From: Bacteroidia bacterium | GTDB taxonomy: Bacteria; Bacteroidota; Bacteroidia; B-17B0; Aurantibacillaceae | DNA: 64,000 nt | Direction of reading: 5' to 3' | Assembly: GCA_016787895.1 (NCBI GenBank) | Contig: JAEUTN010000002.1 | Location: 51,102-115,101, forward strand | Shown: positions 1-9,337 of the stretch, piece after piece | How the letters are laid out: each line of letters begins with the position of its first letter | How positions within the stretch are numbered: the stretch's first letter is position 1 | Made by a program: the position numbers and the translations under genes | Notes under the pieces: model-generated | Seen by the model: only the letters and a program-made list of their open reading frames with translations | The model's database searches: none | What the model was told of the DNA's origin: nothing

Positions 1-470
1 GTTAGGTTTAAATTGGTAAACATGTTGCTTAAAAAAGTCAGCACTTTGTTGCCAATGGAGTGCCAGAAGAACAGAATGCGATGGGGTTGACTGCCCATAA
101 AACGACTACCGTAAACCACATCCGCCTTATCCACCAGAACGGGTTTCAGCAATAAATTGTATTCCTCGGGGTCGTATTCCAGGTCAGCATCCTGAATAAT
201 GATGTAATCCCCGCTTGCCTCTTTGATTCCGGTGTGCAACGCAGCCCCCTTTCCTTTGTTGATTTCATGCTCAATCAGTCGCATTTTAAGTTCGGGATTG
301 GCAGCCATGTATTCCTTAAGCACCTTTGCTGTATTGTCTTTAGAGCAGTCGTTCACCACAATGATCTCTTTCTGAAACCCCGGAATCAATTGGGTGTTTT
401 TAATTTTGTTCAAAATAAGATGTATGGTTTTTTCTTCATTGTATGCAGGAATAAGAATTGATAATACCAT
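1..470 (-). CDS. Family 2 glycosyltransferase, dolichyl-phosphate-mannose-synthase-like (3' end cut by window)
   Basis: The frame opens at an ATG at 470 on the minus strand and is still open at the window edge, so about 156 N-terminal residues are visible. It begins VLSILIPAYNEEKTI, the first strand of GT-A family 2 enzymes, then has EIIVVNDCSKDNT (about 35-47) and the metal-binding DxD equivalent D94-A-D96 in IIQDADLEYDPEEY. KGKGAALHTGI and VVYGSRFMG are typical of the DPM1/polyprenyl-phosphate glycosyltransferase branch, which moves a sugar from a nucleotide donor to a lipid phosphate at the cytoplasmic membrane. Whether membrane helices follow cannot be seen. It is divergent from the GT4 gene at 554 with an 83-bp A/T-rich gap. 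Confidence 0.88.
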   Translation of the reverse strand, partial: MVLSILIPAYNEEKTIHLILNKIKNTQLIPGFQKEIIVVNDCSKDNTAKVLKEYMAANPELKMRLIEHEINKGKGAALHTGIKEASGDYIIIQDADLEYDPEEYNLLLKPVLVDKADVVYGSRFMGSQPHRILFFWHSIGNKVLTFLSNMFTNLNL

Positions 471-553
471 AATTAAAGCTTTGAAAATCGTGAATGCCTG
501 AAGAAAGTTTAAATTTATAAATTATTTTAAGTTGATTTTACCTCTGTTTTCAA

Positions 554-1891
554 ATGACGACCCAGGCAATACCCAGGCGAGAAGTGAAAAAAGTACTGAT
601 ACTTAGTTATTACTGGCCACCTGCTGGCGGTGCCGGCGTTCAACGCTGGCTAAAGTTTGTGAAATACCTGCGCGATTTTGGCTGGGAACCCGTGGTGTAT
701 ACGGCGGAGAATGGAGAAATGCCGGTGTTGGATAACAGCCTCATCAAAGACGTGCCGGAAGGAGTTGAGGTATTGAAACGACCCATTTGGGAGCCGTATC
801 ACCTTTACAAGTGGTTTAGCGGGAGAAAGAAGGACGATAAAATAAACGCCTCTTTCTTAAACGAGAACAAAACACCGGGTTTACTGGAAAAGCTGAGTGT
901 GTGGATACGCGGCAATTTTTTTATTCCCGATGCCAGGGTGTTTTGGATTAAGCCTAGCGCTGGCTTCCTGAAAGCCTATATCTCAAAACACAACATTCAG
1001 TATCTCATCAGTAGTGGCCCCCCGCACAGCATGCACCTTATTGCACTGAAGTTGAAAAACACCTTCCCTGAGCTCAAATGGGTGGCCGACTTTAGAGATC
1101 CCTGGACCAACATTGACTTTTATTCCAAACTTATGCTTACGCCCCTTGCCGATCGAAAACACAAACGTCTTGAAGCGCAGGTGCTGCTGAAGTCAGATCT
1201 GGTGCTGAGCATAGGGCAACACATGAGTGAGGAATTTAAAACCATCTATTTAAACCATGGTGGTAAAACTCCTGATAAATTTAAGGTCATTACCAATGGG
1301 TACGACGAAGAAGATGTTCTTGTGAATGAGAAGAGGAAAGATGAAGCTTTCAGTTTGGCCCACATTGGTACTTTGGTGAAGGACAGAAATCCTGAGGTGC
1401 TCTGGCGGGTACTGGGAAAATTAGTAAAGGAGAATGCTGAATTGAAATCCAAACTTCAAATTAAGCTGGTTGGCAAAGTTGATCTTTTTGTAAAAGAGCG
1501 TTTGGCTGCCCATCAGTTGAGTGCCTATGTGAAGTACATTGAATATTTGCCGCACGACGAAGTGATCAGAGAACAACAAAGGTCAAAAGTATTGCTGCTT
1601 TTGGTAAACAATACACCCAACGCCAGGGGTATATTGACCGGAAAATTTTTCGAATACATGGCTTCGGGAAGTCCCATATTGGCGATAGGACCCGTGGATG
1701 GGGAATTGGCCGGTATACTCAAAGAAACCGAATGTGGCTTCATCTCGGGATTTGAAGATGAAACTGAATTAAAAAAACACCTGCTTCAGCTTTTCACCCA
1801 CCCGGAACTTATACCAAATTCTGAAAAAATTAAACACTACAGTCGCAAAGCTTTGACCGAACAGTTAAGTGCGGTTTTAAATGCACTCTAA
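554..1891 (+). CDS. Family 4-like glycosyltransferase
   Basis: 445 residues. The N-terminus VLILSYYWPPAGGAGVQRW has the glycine-rich donor-side loop common in Bacteroidota GT4 (GT-B fold) enzymes. The second Rossmann domain runs from about residue 265, and RGILTGKFFEYMASGSPILAIG near 360-385 corresponds to the nucleotide-sugar-binding region with its conserved glutamate. No signal peptide or membrane helix is visible, so the enzyme is probably cytoplasmic or membrane-associated and acts on an unknown polysaccharide or glycolipid acceptor. It stands alone between the divergent GT2 gene and the convergent aminotransferase, whose stop lies 10 bp beyond its own. Donor and acceptor cannot be read from the sequence. 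Confidence 0.85.
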   Translation: MTTQAIPRREVKKVLILSYYWPPAGGAGVQRWLKFVKYLRDFGWEPVVYTAENGEMPVLDNSLIKDVPEGVEVLKRPIWEPYHLYKWFSGRKKDDKINASFLNENKTPGLLEKLSVWIRGNFFIPDARVFWIKPSAGFLKAYISKHNIQYLISSGPPHSMHLIALKLKNTFPELKWVADFRDPWTNIDFYSKLMLTPLADRKHKRLEAQVLLKSDLVLSIGQHMSEEFKTIYLNHGGKTPDKFKVITNGYDEEDVLVNEKRKDEAFSLAHIGTLVKDRNPEVLWRVLGKLVKENAELKSKLQIKLVGKVDLFVKERLAAHQLSAYVKYIEYLPHDEVIREQQRSKVLLLLVNNTPNARGILTGKFFEYMASGSPILAIGPVDGELAGILKETECGFISGFEDETELKKHLLQLFTHPELIPNSEKIKHYSRKALTEQLSAVLNAL

Positions 1892-1901
1892 TTCTATAAC
1901 C

Positions 1902-2747
1902 TTATCGAACGAGTTCCATCAGTTTTTCATGAAAAAACAAGGAGAGTTTGTTGGTGTAAAACCGGTCCTTGTATTGCCCCACCCATTGCAAACCCTGAAT
2001 GCTATTGGTGAGAAACACTTCATCGCCGTTCAGCAGGGTATACATGGTAAGCGGACTTTCAAACGTGAGGATTCTGTTTTCGGTAGCCAGGTGCATCACT
2101 TGTTTGCGCATTATGCCCGCTACGCAACCTTCACTTAAAGGAGAAGTAAACAGGGTGCCGTTTTTAACTACAAACACGTTGGAGCTGATGGCCTCACAAA
2201 TCGTTCCGTTTTCATTGATGAGCAGGCACTCATCGAGCTTCATGCTTTGTTTGGCCACACCAGCCATAACGTATAACAAGGCGTTGGCGCTTTTGATATT
2301 CGAGAGTTTATTGATGGACTTTTTTATATCGGCATAAATGTCCACCCAAATGCCTTTTTGATTGAGTTCGTAAGGCGCGGCCATGGCAGTACTTTCAATC
2401 AGAAAAGAAATATCGTTGCTTTCCGGAGCATAATACCCTCCGCCGTTTCTGAATACGGTCAGCCGGACTCTGGCATTCGGCAGATTTTCATTTTTTTTAA
2501 GCAGTCCCGAGATGAGTTCTGCCAGGTTTTCGCTGGTAAATTCAGCCGGAAGATTCATGCGTAAGACCGTCATGCCCAATTTCAGACGGGTAAGGTGATC
2601 TTTCAGGAACATGATTTTGTTGTTGCAAACCCGGATGCTTTCAAACAGGGCGTCGCCATAACGGAAAGCGCGGTTATTAAACGGAACACTGGGTTCGTAA
2701 ATACTGATGAGGTGACCGTTTAATATGCAATACTGATCTTTGCTCAT
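1902..2747 (-). CDS. Aminotransferase class IV (PLP fold type IV)
   Basis: 281 residues from the ATG at 2747 (MSKDQYCILNGHLI). An in-frame ATG at 2771 would add eight residues without family resemblance. The fold-type-IV pattern is clear: FRYGDALFESIRV near the N-terminus, NIKSANALLYV with the presumed PLP lysine (K152 from this start), and EAISSNVFVV followed by LSEGCVAGIMR. The family includes branched-chain aminotransferase, D-amino-acid aminotransferase and 4-amino-4-deoxychorismate lyase (PabC), and motifs alone do not separate them. At about 280 residues it is closer to the D-alanine aminotransferase/PabC group than to IlvE. No folate, branched-chain or cell-wall gene is adjacent to decide the substrate. 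Confidence 0.85.
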   Translation of the reverse strand: MSKDQYCILNGHLISIYEPSVPFNNRAFRYGDALFESIRVCNNKIMFLKDHLTRLKLGMTVLRMNLPAEFTSENLAELISGLLKKNENLPNARVRLTVFRNGGGYYAPESNDISFLIESTAMAAPYELNQKGIWVDIYADIKKSINKLSNIKSANALLYVMAGVAKQSMKLDECLLINENGTICEAISSNVFVVKNGTLFTSPLSEGCVAGIMRKQVMHLATENRILTFESPLTMYTLLNGDEVFLTNSIQGLQWVGQYKDRFYTNKLSLFFHEKLMELVR

Positions 2748-2942
2748 TGCATAAGCGCAATTTAGAGGCATTATGCGCTATAATTTATTCATTATCAGAT
2801 TATTTAATAACATCTCACGGTTAATGATGAATGCACTGACTGCCAAAACCGCTCAAATTTCTGTGACAAATTCGCATTTATCATTAAATTGCACGTAATT
2901 TGAGTGCATCTGCACATTACTCACCAACTAACTCTAAATAGT

Positions 2943-3614
2943 ATGTTTGATAACAACGAATTCAGAAAATACGCCACCAAACACGCAGGCATCAGCAGTT
3001 TAACCTACGATCGTTACAGTTCGGCCATCCATTCTTCTCTTACACCTTACATTATTGAGGAACGTTCTTTGAATGTAGCTCAAATGGACGTGTTCTCGCG
3101 TTTAATGATGGACCGTATTATTTTCCTGGGAACGGGGATCAACGATCAGGTGGCGAACATCGTACAAGCTCAATTGCTCTTTCTTGAGAGCGTTGATGCC
3201 AAAAAGGATATTCAAATCTACCTGAACTCTCCGGGAGGCAGTGTATATGCCGGACTGGGGATTTACGATACCATGCAAATTATTAAGCCCGATGTAGCCA
3301 CTATTTGTACAGGTATGGCTGCAAGTATGGGAGCTGTTTTGCAGTGCGCAGGAACCAAAGGAAAACGAACCGCACTCAAACATGCCCGCATTATGATTCA
3401 CCAGCCACTTGGCGGAGCTGAAGGACAAGCCAGCGACATTGAAATTACAGCAAGAGAGATTCAGAAACTGAAAAAGGAATTGTATGATATCATCTCAAAA
3501 CACAGCGGCCAACCTTATGAAAAAGTGTGGGCGGATAGCGACAGGGATTACTGGATGATTGCCCAGGAAGCCAAAGAGTACGGGATGATTGATGAGGTAT
3601 TGGAAAAAAAATAA
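2943..3614 (+). CDS. clpP: ATP-dependent Clp protease proteolytic subunit
   Basis: 223 residues from the ATG at 2943 (MFDNNEFRKYATKH); an upstream ATG at 2904 gives a poor N-terminus. It is the serine peptidase (family S14) that forms the double-heptamer barrel fed by ClpX or ClpA/C. The catalytic triad is complete: S128 in GMAASMGAVLQ, H153 in MIHQPLGG, and the aspartate of the DSDRDYWM motif (about D198). NSPGGSV forms the oxyanion region. The length is usual for Bacteroidota ClpP, with a slightly extended N-terminus that may be a propeptide. clpX is not adjacent. The 195-bp region upstream separates it from the divergent aminotransferase. Confidence 0.97.
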   Translation: MFDNNEFRKYATKHAGISSLTYDRYSSAIHSSLTPYIIEERSLNVAQMDVFSRLMMDRIIFLGTGINDQVANIVQAQLLFLESVDAKKDIQIYLNSPGGSVYAGLGIYDTMQIIKPDVATICTGMAASMGAVLQCAGTKGKRTALKHARIMIHQPLGGAEGQASDIEITAREIQKLKKELYDIISKHSGQPYEKVWADSDRDYWMIAQEAKEYGMIDEVLEKK

Positions 3615-3729
3615 ACCATTCTGAATCAAATTAGCATTTGTTGGCTGTTAATTGGCGCACTCCCTGCAATACGGCACGTCTTTTGAAAAACAACATACAA
3701 AGCAAAAGTATAATTTAAATCTAAAAACA

Positions 3730-4332
3730 ATGAAACACCTGATTGCATCACTATTTTTTGTTTCCTCAGCAGCCCTGATGGCCCAGCCCAAAAAAGCGCC
3801 GGTAATGGCTCCAACCACCTCACCCGGCTATTATGTTACAGCAAAGGGAGACACGGTGAAAGGAGAGGTGAGAAACAACCCTGATGATCCTACTGAGTTT
3901 TACAGTGTTTTTTCATTCAAGCCGGCCAAAGGGGGAAAACTCATGCCCGTGAGCATCAAAAAAGCAAAGGCTTACGGTTTTGATAACAAACACTTTGTTC
4001 AGGTACTTGACAACGGCGTAGAAATATACGTGGAAGTACTAGCCAGAGGCCGTTTAAATTTTTATGAATACCTGTACAATGGTAAAATTGACGGGCTTCC
4101 GGCTATAGAAGCAGCGTATTTTGTTCAGGACAACATGGCCGAAGGAGAAGATGTAGGACTTCGCGAATTAAAAAAGATCAATAACAAGTTTTACAAAAAA
4201 GAACTAAAGCCATATATGAAGGATCAACCGGTTATTTGGGCCGATTTGGATAAGTTTACCTTCAACAAGGAAACCGTAACCAACGCTGTAAAGGAATTTA
4301 ATAAATTCTACGAGATCAGCAGTTCAAAATAA
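3730..4332 (+). CDS. Secreted hypothetical protein
   Basis: 200 residues from the ATG at 3730. The start is chosen because MKHLIASLFFVSSAALMAQ is a clean Sec signal peptide ending at an AxAQ-type site; a longer frame opens at 3652. The mature part contains YYVTAKGDTVKGEVRNNP, a pattern seen in Bacteroidota exported proteins of unknown role in which a short beta-rich segment gives 'xxKGDTxxGEV'. There is no lipobox cysteine, transmembrane helix or C-terminal sorting domain, so a periplasmic location is likely. It is a single gene closed by a strong hairpin terminator at 4353. Function unknown. Confidence 0.75.
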   Translation: MKHLIASLFFVSSAALMAQPKKAPVMAPTTSPGYYVTAKGDTVKGEVRNNPDDPTEFYSVFSFKPAKGGKLMPVSIKKAKAYGFDNKHFVQVLDNGVEIYVEVLARGRLNFYEYLYNGKIDGLPAIEAAYFVQDNMAEGEDVGLRELKKINNKFYKKELKPYMKDQPVIWADLDKFTFNKETVTNAVKEFNKFYEISSSK

Positions 4333-4352
4333 ATTGAACTAAAATCAATTCA

Positions 4353-4384
4353 CCCGCATAACCATGGTTGTGCGGGTTTTTTTA
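4353..4384 (+). terminator. Rho-independent terminator between convergent genes
   Basis: A 10-bp stem CCCGCATAAC (4353-4362) pairs with GTTGTGCGGG (4367-4376) with one G-T wobble and a CATG loop, and is followed by seven T residues. It ends the secreted-protein gene at 4332. The opposite strand lacks a comparable U-run, so it probably works mainly on the plus strand. Its 3' end overlaps the stop of tcdA. Confidence 0.85.
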
Positions 4385-5134
4385 TTGGTGTTTTCCCGTT
4401 TTTACTTCCTTCCAGCCTACAATGTCGCGAATAACCACTGAAGCACAGGTTAAACCAAATGCGGCAGGCAGGTAGGATATGGTGCCGTAGGCCGATTTTT
4501 TGTATTTGCTTCCATCGGTATGCATTATGGAGAATTTTGCAGGCAACTCGGTGCTGAAAACGGATTTAATGCCCTTGTAAATGTTCATGTACCTCAGTCG
4601 TTTTCTTACGTATTGTGCCATAGGGCAGGTATGGGTTTGAGCAATGTCTACTACCTGAATTTTTGTAGGGTCCATTTTACCACCGGCACCCATGCTCGAA
4701 ATGATACGCTGGTTGTTGTAATAGGCCGTTTGCAACAAATACAATTTTGGAGAAATGCTGTCAATGGCGTCAATCACGTAAGTGAATTTTTGTTTCATGA
4801 ACTCCTTCATGTCATCGGGATTTTTAAAATGATTGATGACTTCTATGTCCATTTCAGGACTGATCAGTTTTAAACGTTCGCCCATTAACTCGGCTTTGTT
4901 GAGGCCATGTGTGCTGGTGAGGGCCTGCAATTGCCGGTTGCGGTTGGTTGGATCAACACTATCCCCATCGATTATGGTTATTTTCCCCACTCCGCTTCGT
5001 CCGATGGCTTCCGCTGCGTAAGAACCCACGCCACCAAGTCCCACTATCAGCACATGAGCTGAGGTGAGTTTTTCCAAACCCTTGTCGCCAAGCAGCAATT
5101 TGGTGCGCTCCATCCAGGAGGTGTCAGTAATCAT
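4382..5134 (-). CDS. tcdA: tRNA threonylcarbamoyladenosine dehydratase
   Basis: 250 residues, ThiF/MoeB/E1-like superfamily. VLIVGLGGVGSYAAEAIGRSG is the ATP/nucleotide-binding loop (quoted here about residues 28-48), followed by IIDGDSVDPTNRNRQ, which is diagnostic for the TcdA (CsdL) branch, and by THTCPMAQYVRKRLR with its conserved cysteine. TcdA dehydrates t6A37 to the cyclic ct6A form in ANN-decoding tRNAs. The gene overlaps the upstream TatD-family gene by 4 bp (ATGA at 5131-5134), so the two are translationally coupled. No CsdA-type desulfurase is adjacent here, unlike in Escherichia coli. Confidence 0.93.
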   Translation of the reverse strand: MITDTSWMERTKLLLGDKGLEKLTSAHVLIVGLGGVGSYAAEAIGRSGVGKITIIDGDSVDPTNRNRQLQALTSTHGLNKAELMGERLKLISPEMDIEVINHFKNPDDMKEFMKQKFTYVIDAIDSISPKLYLLQTAYYNNQRIISSMGAGGKMDPTKIQVVDIAQTHTCPMAQYVRKRLRYMNIYKGIKSVFSTELPAKFSIMHTDGSKYKKSAYGTISYLPAAFGLTCASVVIRDIVGWKEVKTGKHQ

Positions 5135-5778
5135 ACTCTTACCTGAAACAGGTTTTCAAAATTAGCTTTAATTTGTTCCTTGAGTATCTCCTCATCAATA
5201 CCCAGTAATTCAGACGCTTTTTTGTACACGTATTTAATCGAAACATCACTGTCATCCGTTTCCAGAAAAAGGCGTTTTCTGCCCGTTTTTCGAATCACTT
5301 TCGAAGCGTTGGAATCATAGGATAACAAGGCTTTGCCAAAAGAAAAGGAATACCCCTGATCGGACAGGGTTTTTGCGATATTTTCGTTGTTGTTAAAACC
5401 ATGAATGATGACAGGTACATTGTTATCGTTCATGTTTAAACAATTGATGAGTTCATTGAAGGCTTTTACGCAATGGATAATCAGGGGTTTTTGGATGGCA
5501 TTCGCCAGCCTGATTTGCTCTTCGAAAACCTCGGTTTGTAACTCAAAATCTACTGGACAAACTTTATCCAAACCACACTCTCCTATGGCCAGACATTTTT
5601 TTTCTCCTGAAACCCTACGCAGGTTGTCCAATTGCCAAAGCACGTCCTCCTTTTGCAAATGCCAGGGGTGTAATCCATAAGAGTAAAAATTACTTTTTTC
5701 TGTGGATTCAGGGTTATGGTTGACCAGTTCAATTTTAGCATCATAAATTTGCCGGTGCGTATGTATGTTGATAAACAA
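5131..5778 (-). CDS. TatD family metal-dependent hydrolase
   Basis: 215 residues, a little shorter than typical TatD (about 255). Metal ligands are visible: H6 and H8 (FINIHTH), E67 in IGECGLD, H102 in LIIHCVKA, H126 in VIIHGF, and D175 in FLETDDS. TatD enzymes are TIM-barrel phosphodiesterases with reported 3'-5' DNase activity. The frame begins with TTG at 5778; no ATG or GTG lies further upstream in a sensible position, and a -7 box sits at 5816-5823. The gene is first in a two-gene unit with tcdA (4-bp overlap). Confidence 0.85.
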   Translation of the reverse strand: MFINIHTHRQIYDAKIELVNHNPESTEKSNFYSYGLHPWHLQKEDVLWQLDNLRRVSGEKKCLAIGECGLDKVCPVDFELQTEVFEEQIRLANAIQKPLIIHCVKAFNELINCLNMNDNNVPVIIHGFNNNENIAKTLSDQGYSFSFGKALLSYDSNASKVIRKTGRKRLFLETDDSDVSIKYVYKKASELLGIDEEILKEQIKANFENLFQVRV

Positions 5779-5815
5779 AACTAAAATTACAACCGTCTTT
5801 ATTCCGGCCGGATAC

Positions 5816-5823
5816 CAAACTTA
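5816..5823 (-). promoter_or_regulatory. Bacteroidota -7 promoter box (TAAGTTTG) for TatD-tcdA
   Basis: On the minus strand TAAGTTTG matches TAnnTTTG exactly and lies 37 bp before the TTG start at 5778. No clear -33 TTTG is present. On the plus strand TAACTTTA at 5825-5832 differs by one base and may serve the divergent FAD oxidase gene at 5849. Confidence 0.5.
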
Positions 5824-5848
5824 CTAACTTTAAACACCCGATTGTTTT

Positions 5849-7261
5849 ATGGAAGTGATTAATTATAACAGTGTATCGTCAATAACCTTAGCCCTGCTCG
5901 AAGACATTGCAGGAAAGTCCAATTTGAGCATCGATAAGGAGGCCTTGGAAAAATACGGACAAGACGAAACCGAAGATTTTGTGTTTAAACCGGAGGTGGT
6001 GGTAAAACCTGAAACTGTAGAACAGGTATCGGCCATTGCTAAGGTGTGCAATACGCATTCCATTCCTTTAACCACCAGGGGTGCAGGCACCGGATTGAGC
6101 GGAGGCGCTCTTCCTATTAAAGGAGGGGTATTGCTGAGTATGGAAAAATTCAACCGCATTTTGAATGTGGATACCCGGAATTTGCAAGCCACAGTGGAAC
6201 CTGGTGTGATTAATTATATTTTTCAGGAAGAAGTAAAAAAACAGGGTTTGTTTTACCCTCCCGACCCGGCCAGCTGGGGCAGTTGCAGTTTAGGAGGTAA
6301 CATCGCGCACAGTAGCGGAGGACCCAAAGCCGTAAAGTATGGCACCACACGCGATTATGTGCTAAATCTGCAAGTGGTGTTGCCCGATGGAGAAGTAATC
6401 TGGACCGGCGCCAATACTTTAAAATATTCAACCGGATATAACCTTACTCACCTCATGATAGGTAGTGAGGGCACTCTGGGCATAGTGACAAAAATTGTGT
6501 TTCGTTTGATTCCTCTTCCCAAGCACGATTTGTTAATGCTCATCCCTTTCAAAAGTGCTGAACAGGCCTGTCAGGCGGTGGGCGAAGTGTTCAGAGAAGG
6601 CATAGTGCCAAGCGCCATGGAGTTTATGGAAAGGGATGCGATGGAATGGAGCATAAAATACTCCGGTGAAGTTAATTTTGACATCAAACCTGAGTGGCAG
6701 GCTTTGTTGCTGGTGGAAGTGGATGGGAATAACATGGAGGTGTTGATGCAGGACTGTGAACGCATGGCTGAGGTGATGCAGAAAAACGATTGCGATGAAA
6801 TATTATTTGCTGAAAGTGCCGAACAAAAAAACGCCCTATGGAAGATCAGGAGAAAGGTGGGGGAGGCCGTTAAAAGCAACAGCATTTACAAAGAAGAAGA
6901 TACAGTGGTTCCAAGGGCTGAATTACCCGCTTTATTGGCAGGAGTGAAGAATATCGGTAAAAAATATGGCTTCTCTTCCGTTTGTTACGGTCATGCAGGC
7001 GATGGTAATTTACACGTGAACATTATCAAAGGTGACTTAAGTGATGAAGCCTGGGAAAAGGATCTTCCAAAAGGCATCACCGAGATTTTTAAGCTGTGTA
7101 AACAGTTGGGGGGTACTATCAGCGGCGAACACGGCATAGGATTGGTTCAGAAACCCTACATGCCACTCATGTTCAGTAAACATCACCTGCAACTGATGAA
7201 AAAGATAAAAGAAGTCTTCGATCCTAAGGGTATACTCAATCCTGGAAAAATAGTGGATTGA
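5849..7261 (+). CDS. FAD-binding 2-hydroxyacid oxidase (GlcD/D-lactate dehydrogenase family)
   Basis: 470 residues. The PCMH-type FAD domain is plain: LTTRGAGTGLSGGALP binds the pyrophosphate, and WGSCSLGGNIAHSSGG and MIGSEGTLGIVT follow. The C-terminal FAD-oxidase domain has CYGHAGDGNLHVN and ISGEHGIGLVQK and closes with FDPKGILNPGKI, the hallmark of GlcD and of D-lactate or D-2-hydroxyglutarate dehydrogenases. These flavoproteins oxidise D-2-hydroxyacids and pass electrons to an acceptor protein or quinone. No GlcE/GlcF or iron-sulfur partner is adjacent, and the Fe-S domain of Bacteroidota Dld fusions is absent, so the partner and exact substrate are unknown. It is divergent from TatD-tcdA. 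Confidence 0.87.
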   Translation: MEVINYNSVSSITLALLEDIAGKSNLSIDKEALEKYGQDETEDFVFKPEVVVKPETVEQVSAIAKVCNTHSIPLTTRGAGTGLSGGALPIKGGVLLSMEKFNRILNVDTRNLQATVEPGVINYIFQEEVKKQGLFYPPDPASWGSCSLGGNIAHSSGGPKAVKYGTTRDYVLNLQVVLPDGEVIWTGANTLKYSTGYNLTHLMIGSEGTLGIVTKIVFRLIPLPKHDLLMLIPFKSAEQACQAVGEVFREGIVPSAMEFMERDAMEWSIKYSGEVNFDIKPEWQALLLVEVDGNNMEVLMQDCERMAEVMQKNDCDEILFAESAEQKNALWKIRRKVGEAVKSNSIYKEEDTVVPRAELPALLAGVKNIGKKYGFSSVCYGHAGDGNLHVNIIKGDLSDEAWEKDLPKGITEIFKLCKQLGGTISGEHGIGLVQKPYMPLMFSKHHLQLMKKIKEVFDPKGILNPGKIVD

Positions 7262-7333
7262 ACTGATTTAATTCATGTGCAACCAAGTGGGATTATTCGT
7301 AAATTCACTAAAGGAATTATAAAACCCCATGGC

Positions 7334-9337
7334 ATGAAATCACGTTTACTTTTCGTATTGGCATTGTTTGGCTTTAACTTTTTACTGGCACAAACCCCTC
7401 TTCAGGTAAAACAACGTTGTGGCACTGAAGCTCCACCCGAAGCCTGGGACATTTGGTTCAACCAAAAGGTAGAGGAGTTTAAACTGGCCAATCCGGATTA
7501 TAAAACCAGTTCTGCAAATTATGTTGTTCCTGTGGTATTTCACATTATTCACGGAGGGCAGAACGAAGGTACTTTCCCGAACGTGTCCATGGCACAAATC
7601 AATTCTCAAATACCAATACTCAACAACGATTTTGCCGGTACAGGATTAAACGTGGGCAATTTCGCAAACACCAACTTTTCACAGGCGCTTATTGCTAATT
7701 GCAACATTACTTTCTGTCTTGCCGAAAAGGATCCTGCAGGCAATACATTGACTCAAAAAGGAATTCATCGGGTGAATTATATTTCCAATGGCTGGGCTGA
7801 CCCTGCAAGTTTCGCCACTTCGAATGCCTTCAATAATTTCATTAATAATACTGTTAAGCCAGCCACCATTTGGGACCCTAATCGTTACCTGAACGTGTGG
7901 ATCAGCGATGTGAACGGAGCAGTGGGTTTACTAGGCTATGCCACGTTTCCCGGAGGTACCGGACTTTCAGGACTTACCAGCGGAATTGGCACATCCACAA
8001 CAGATGGGGTTTGGTGTTGGACTCAAACGATTGGAAATACAGGCACTTTGTTTTCGCCTTATGATAAAGGAAGAACTCTAACCCATGAAGTAGGACACTG
8101 GCTGGGCTTGAGACACATTTGGGGTGATGGCAATTGCGCCACCGACTTTTGCAACGATACGCCAACACAACAACAGTCCAATACCGGTTGTCCCAGCTAC
8201 CCTAACATTACCTGCTCCAACGGACCAAACGGGGATATGTTTATGAATTTCATGGATTATTGCAATGACGCCTGCCTGTACATGTTTACTCCCGATCAGC
8301 GCACACGCATTCAAACTGCCATGGCCAGCGGACAATTCAGAACCCAAATGACCGCCAGCTCTGCTACCTTGTGCGGTGGTGGACCTACACCTGTGGCTTG
8401 CTCTGATACCCTGAGTAATTTTGGTGTTACCGACTCCTTAAACTCCTACCGCAGGGCAACCGCATCAGTGGCTGAAACGTTTTGCCCGCAAGGGCCCGGT
8501 TTGGCCGGATACATTACCGGAACCAATTGCTGGGGGGATTTGGAGAAAGCTGAATTTATCAGTGCTTCAAAGTATAGTAGTGCCACCAATCCTGTTGTTA
8601 CGGGAGTGATTGTGTTGTTTTTTCAATACGGCAATTTAGGAACGGATGGAAGTTCAAACGTGAACATGAACATTTACAGCGGCACCAACGCAAACACACA
8701 GCCCGGTGCGCTTTTAGGCTCAACTAGTGCTAATCTGGCCAGCATTGCAGCTACTACCAACACCACCGGTGTTCCATATTGCGGCAATCCCAATCTGGCC
8801 TTTTCATTGCCTGTGATCATGCCATTCAAATTCAATTTTTCAAGTCCGGTGGCAGTTCCTCAAAGCGGAGGATTTTTCGCTTCCGTTGGAATTCCAAACA
8901 CACCTGGAGACACTGTGTGTGTTTTGGATAAACTGACCGGCAGCAGCAATACCGCCTGGGAGAAATGGTCTGATAACAGTTGGAACAGCATGAAAGTGGC
9001 CTGGGGAGGCTCCAGAAATTTTAACCTTGCTATCCTGCCTATTGTAGAATGCGGTGTGGTTGGTGTAAAAGAAAACAAGCTGGGTTTGGATAAGCTCAGC
9101 CTTTTTCCAAATCCGGGGGAAGGCAAGGTGAATTTAATTTCGGGTGCTGCGAATTCCGAAGCGCTTGAAATTAAAGTGTACGACCTTTATGGAAAATTAG
9201 TCCACGCTATTGTGAAAGATGAACCAACACAAGTTTTGTACGAAATCGACCTGAGTAGTGAAAAAGCAGGGGTGTATTTTATTTCAGCCGAAAACCATTC
9301 GGGTAAAAAAGTGTTGAAATACATCCTTCAAAAATAG
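7334..9337 (+). CDS. Secreted M43 (cytophagalysin/pappalysin-like) zinc metalloprotease with T9SS sorting domain
   Basis: 667 residues from the ATG at 7334 (MKSRLLFVLALFGFNFLLAQ, a good signal peptide; the longer frame from 7277 hides it). The zinc site is HEVGHWLGLRH, residues 251-261, with the downstream Met-turn in MNFMDYC, the metzincin signature of family M43. Many paired cysteines suggest disulfides. The final 75 residues contain LSLFPNPGEGKVNL and end KVLKYILQK, a type A C-terminal sorting domain for T9SS export across the outer membrane. Likely a cell-surface or released protease. Its stop is directly followed by the stop of the convergent pseudouridine synthase gene, with no spacer. 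Confidence 0.92.
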   Translation: MKSRLLFVLALFGFNFLLAQTPLQVKQRCGTEAPPEAWDIWFNQKVEEFKLANPDYKTSSANYVVPVVFHIIHGGQNEGTFPNVSMAQINSQIPILNNDFAGTGLNVGNFANTNFSQALIANCNITFCLAEKDPAGNTLTQKGIHRVNYISNGWADPASFATSNAFNNFINNTVKPATIWDPNRYLNVWISDVNGAVGLLGYATFPGGTGLSGLTSGIGTSTTDGVWCWTQTIGNTGTLFSPYDKGRTLTHEVGHWLGLRHIWGDGNCATDFCNDTPTQQQSNTGCPSYPNITCSNGPNGDMFMNFMDYCNDACLYMFTPDQRTRIQTAMASGQFRTQMTASSATLCGGGPTPVACSDTLSNFGVTDSLNSYRRATASVAETFCPQGPGLAGYITGTNCWGDLEKAEFISASKYSSATNPVVTGVIVLFFQYGNLGTDGSSNVNMNIYSGTNANTQPGALLGSTSANLASIAATTNTTGVPYCGNPNLAFSLPVIMPFKFNFSSPVAVPQSGGFFASVGIPNTPGDTVCVLDKLTGSSNTAWEKWSDNSWNSMKVAWGGSRNFNLAILPIVECGVVGVKENKLGLDKLSLFPNPGEGKVNLISGAANSEALEIKVYDLYGKLVHAIVKDEPTQVLYEIDLSSEKAGVYFISAENHSGKKVLKYILQK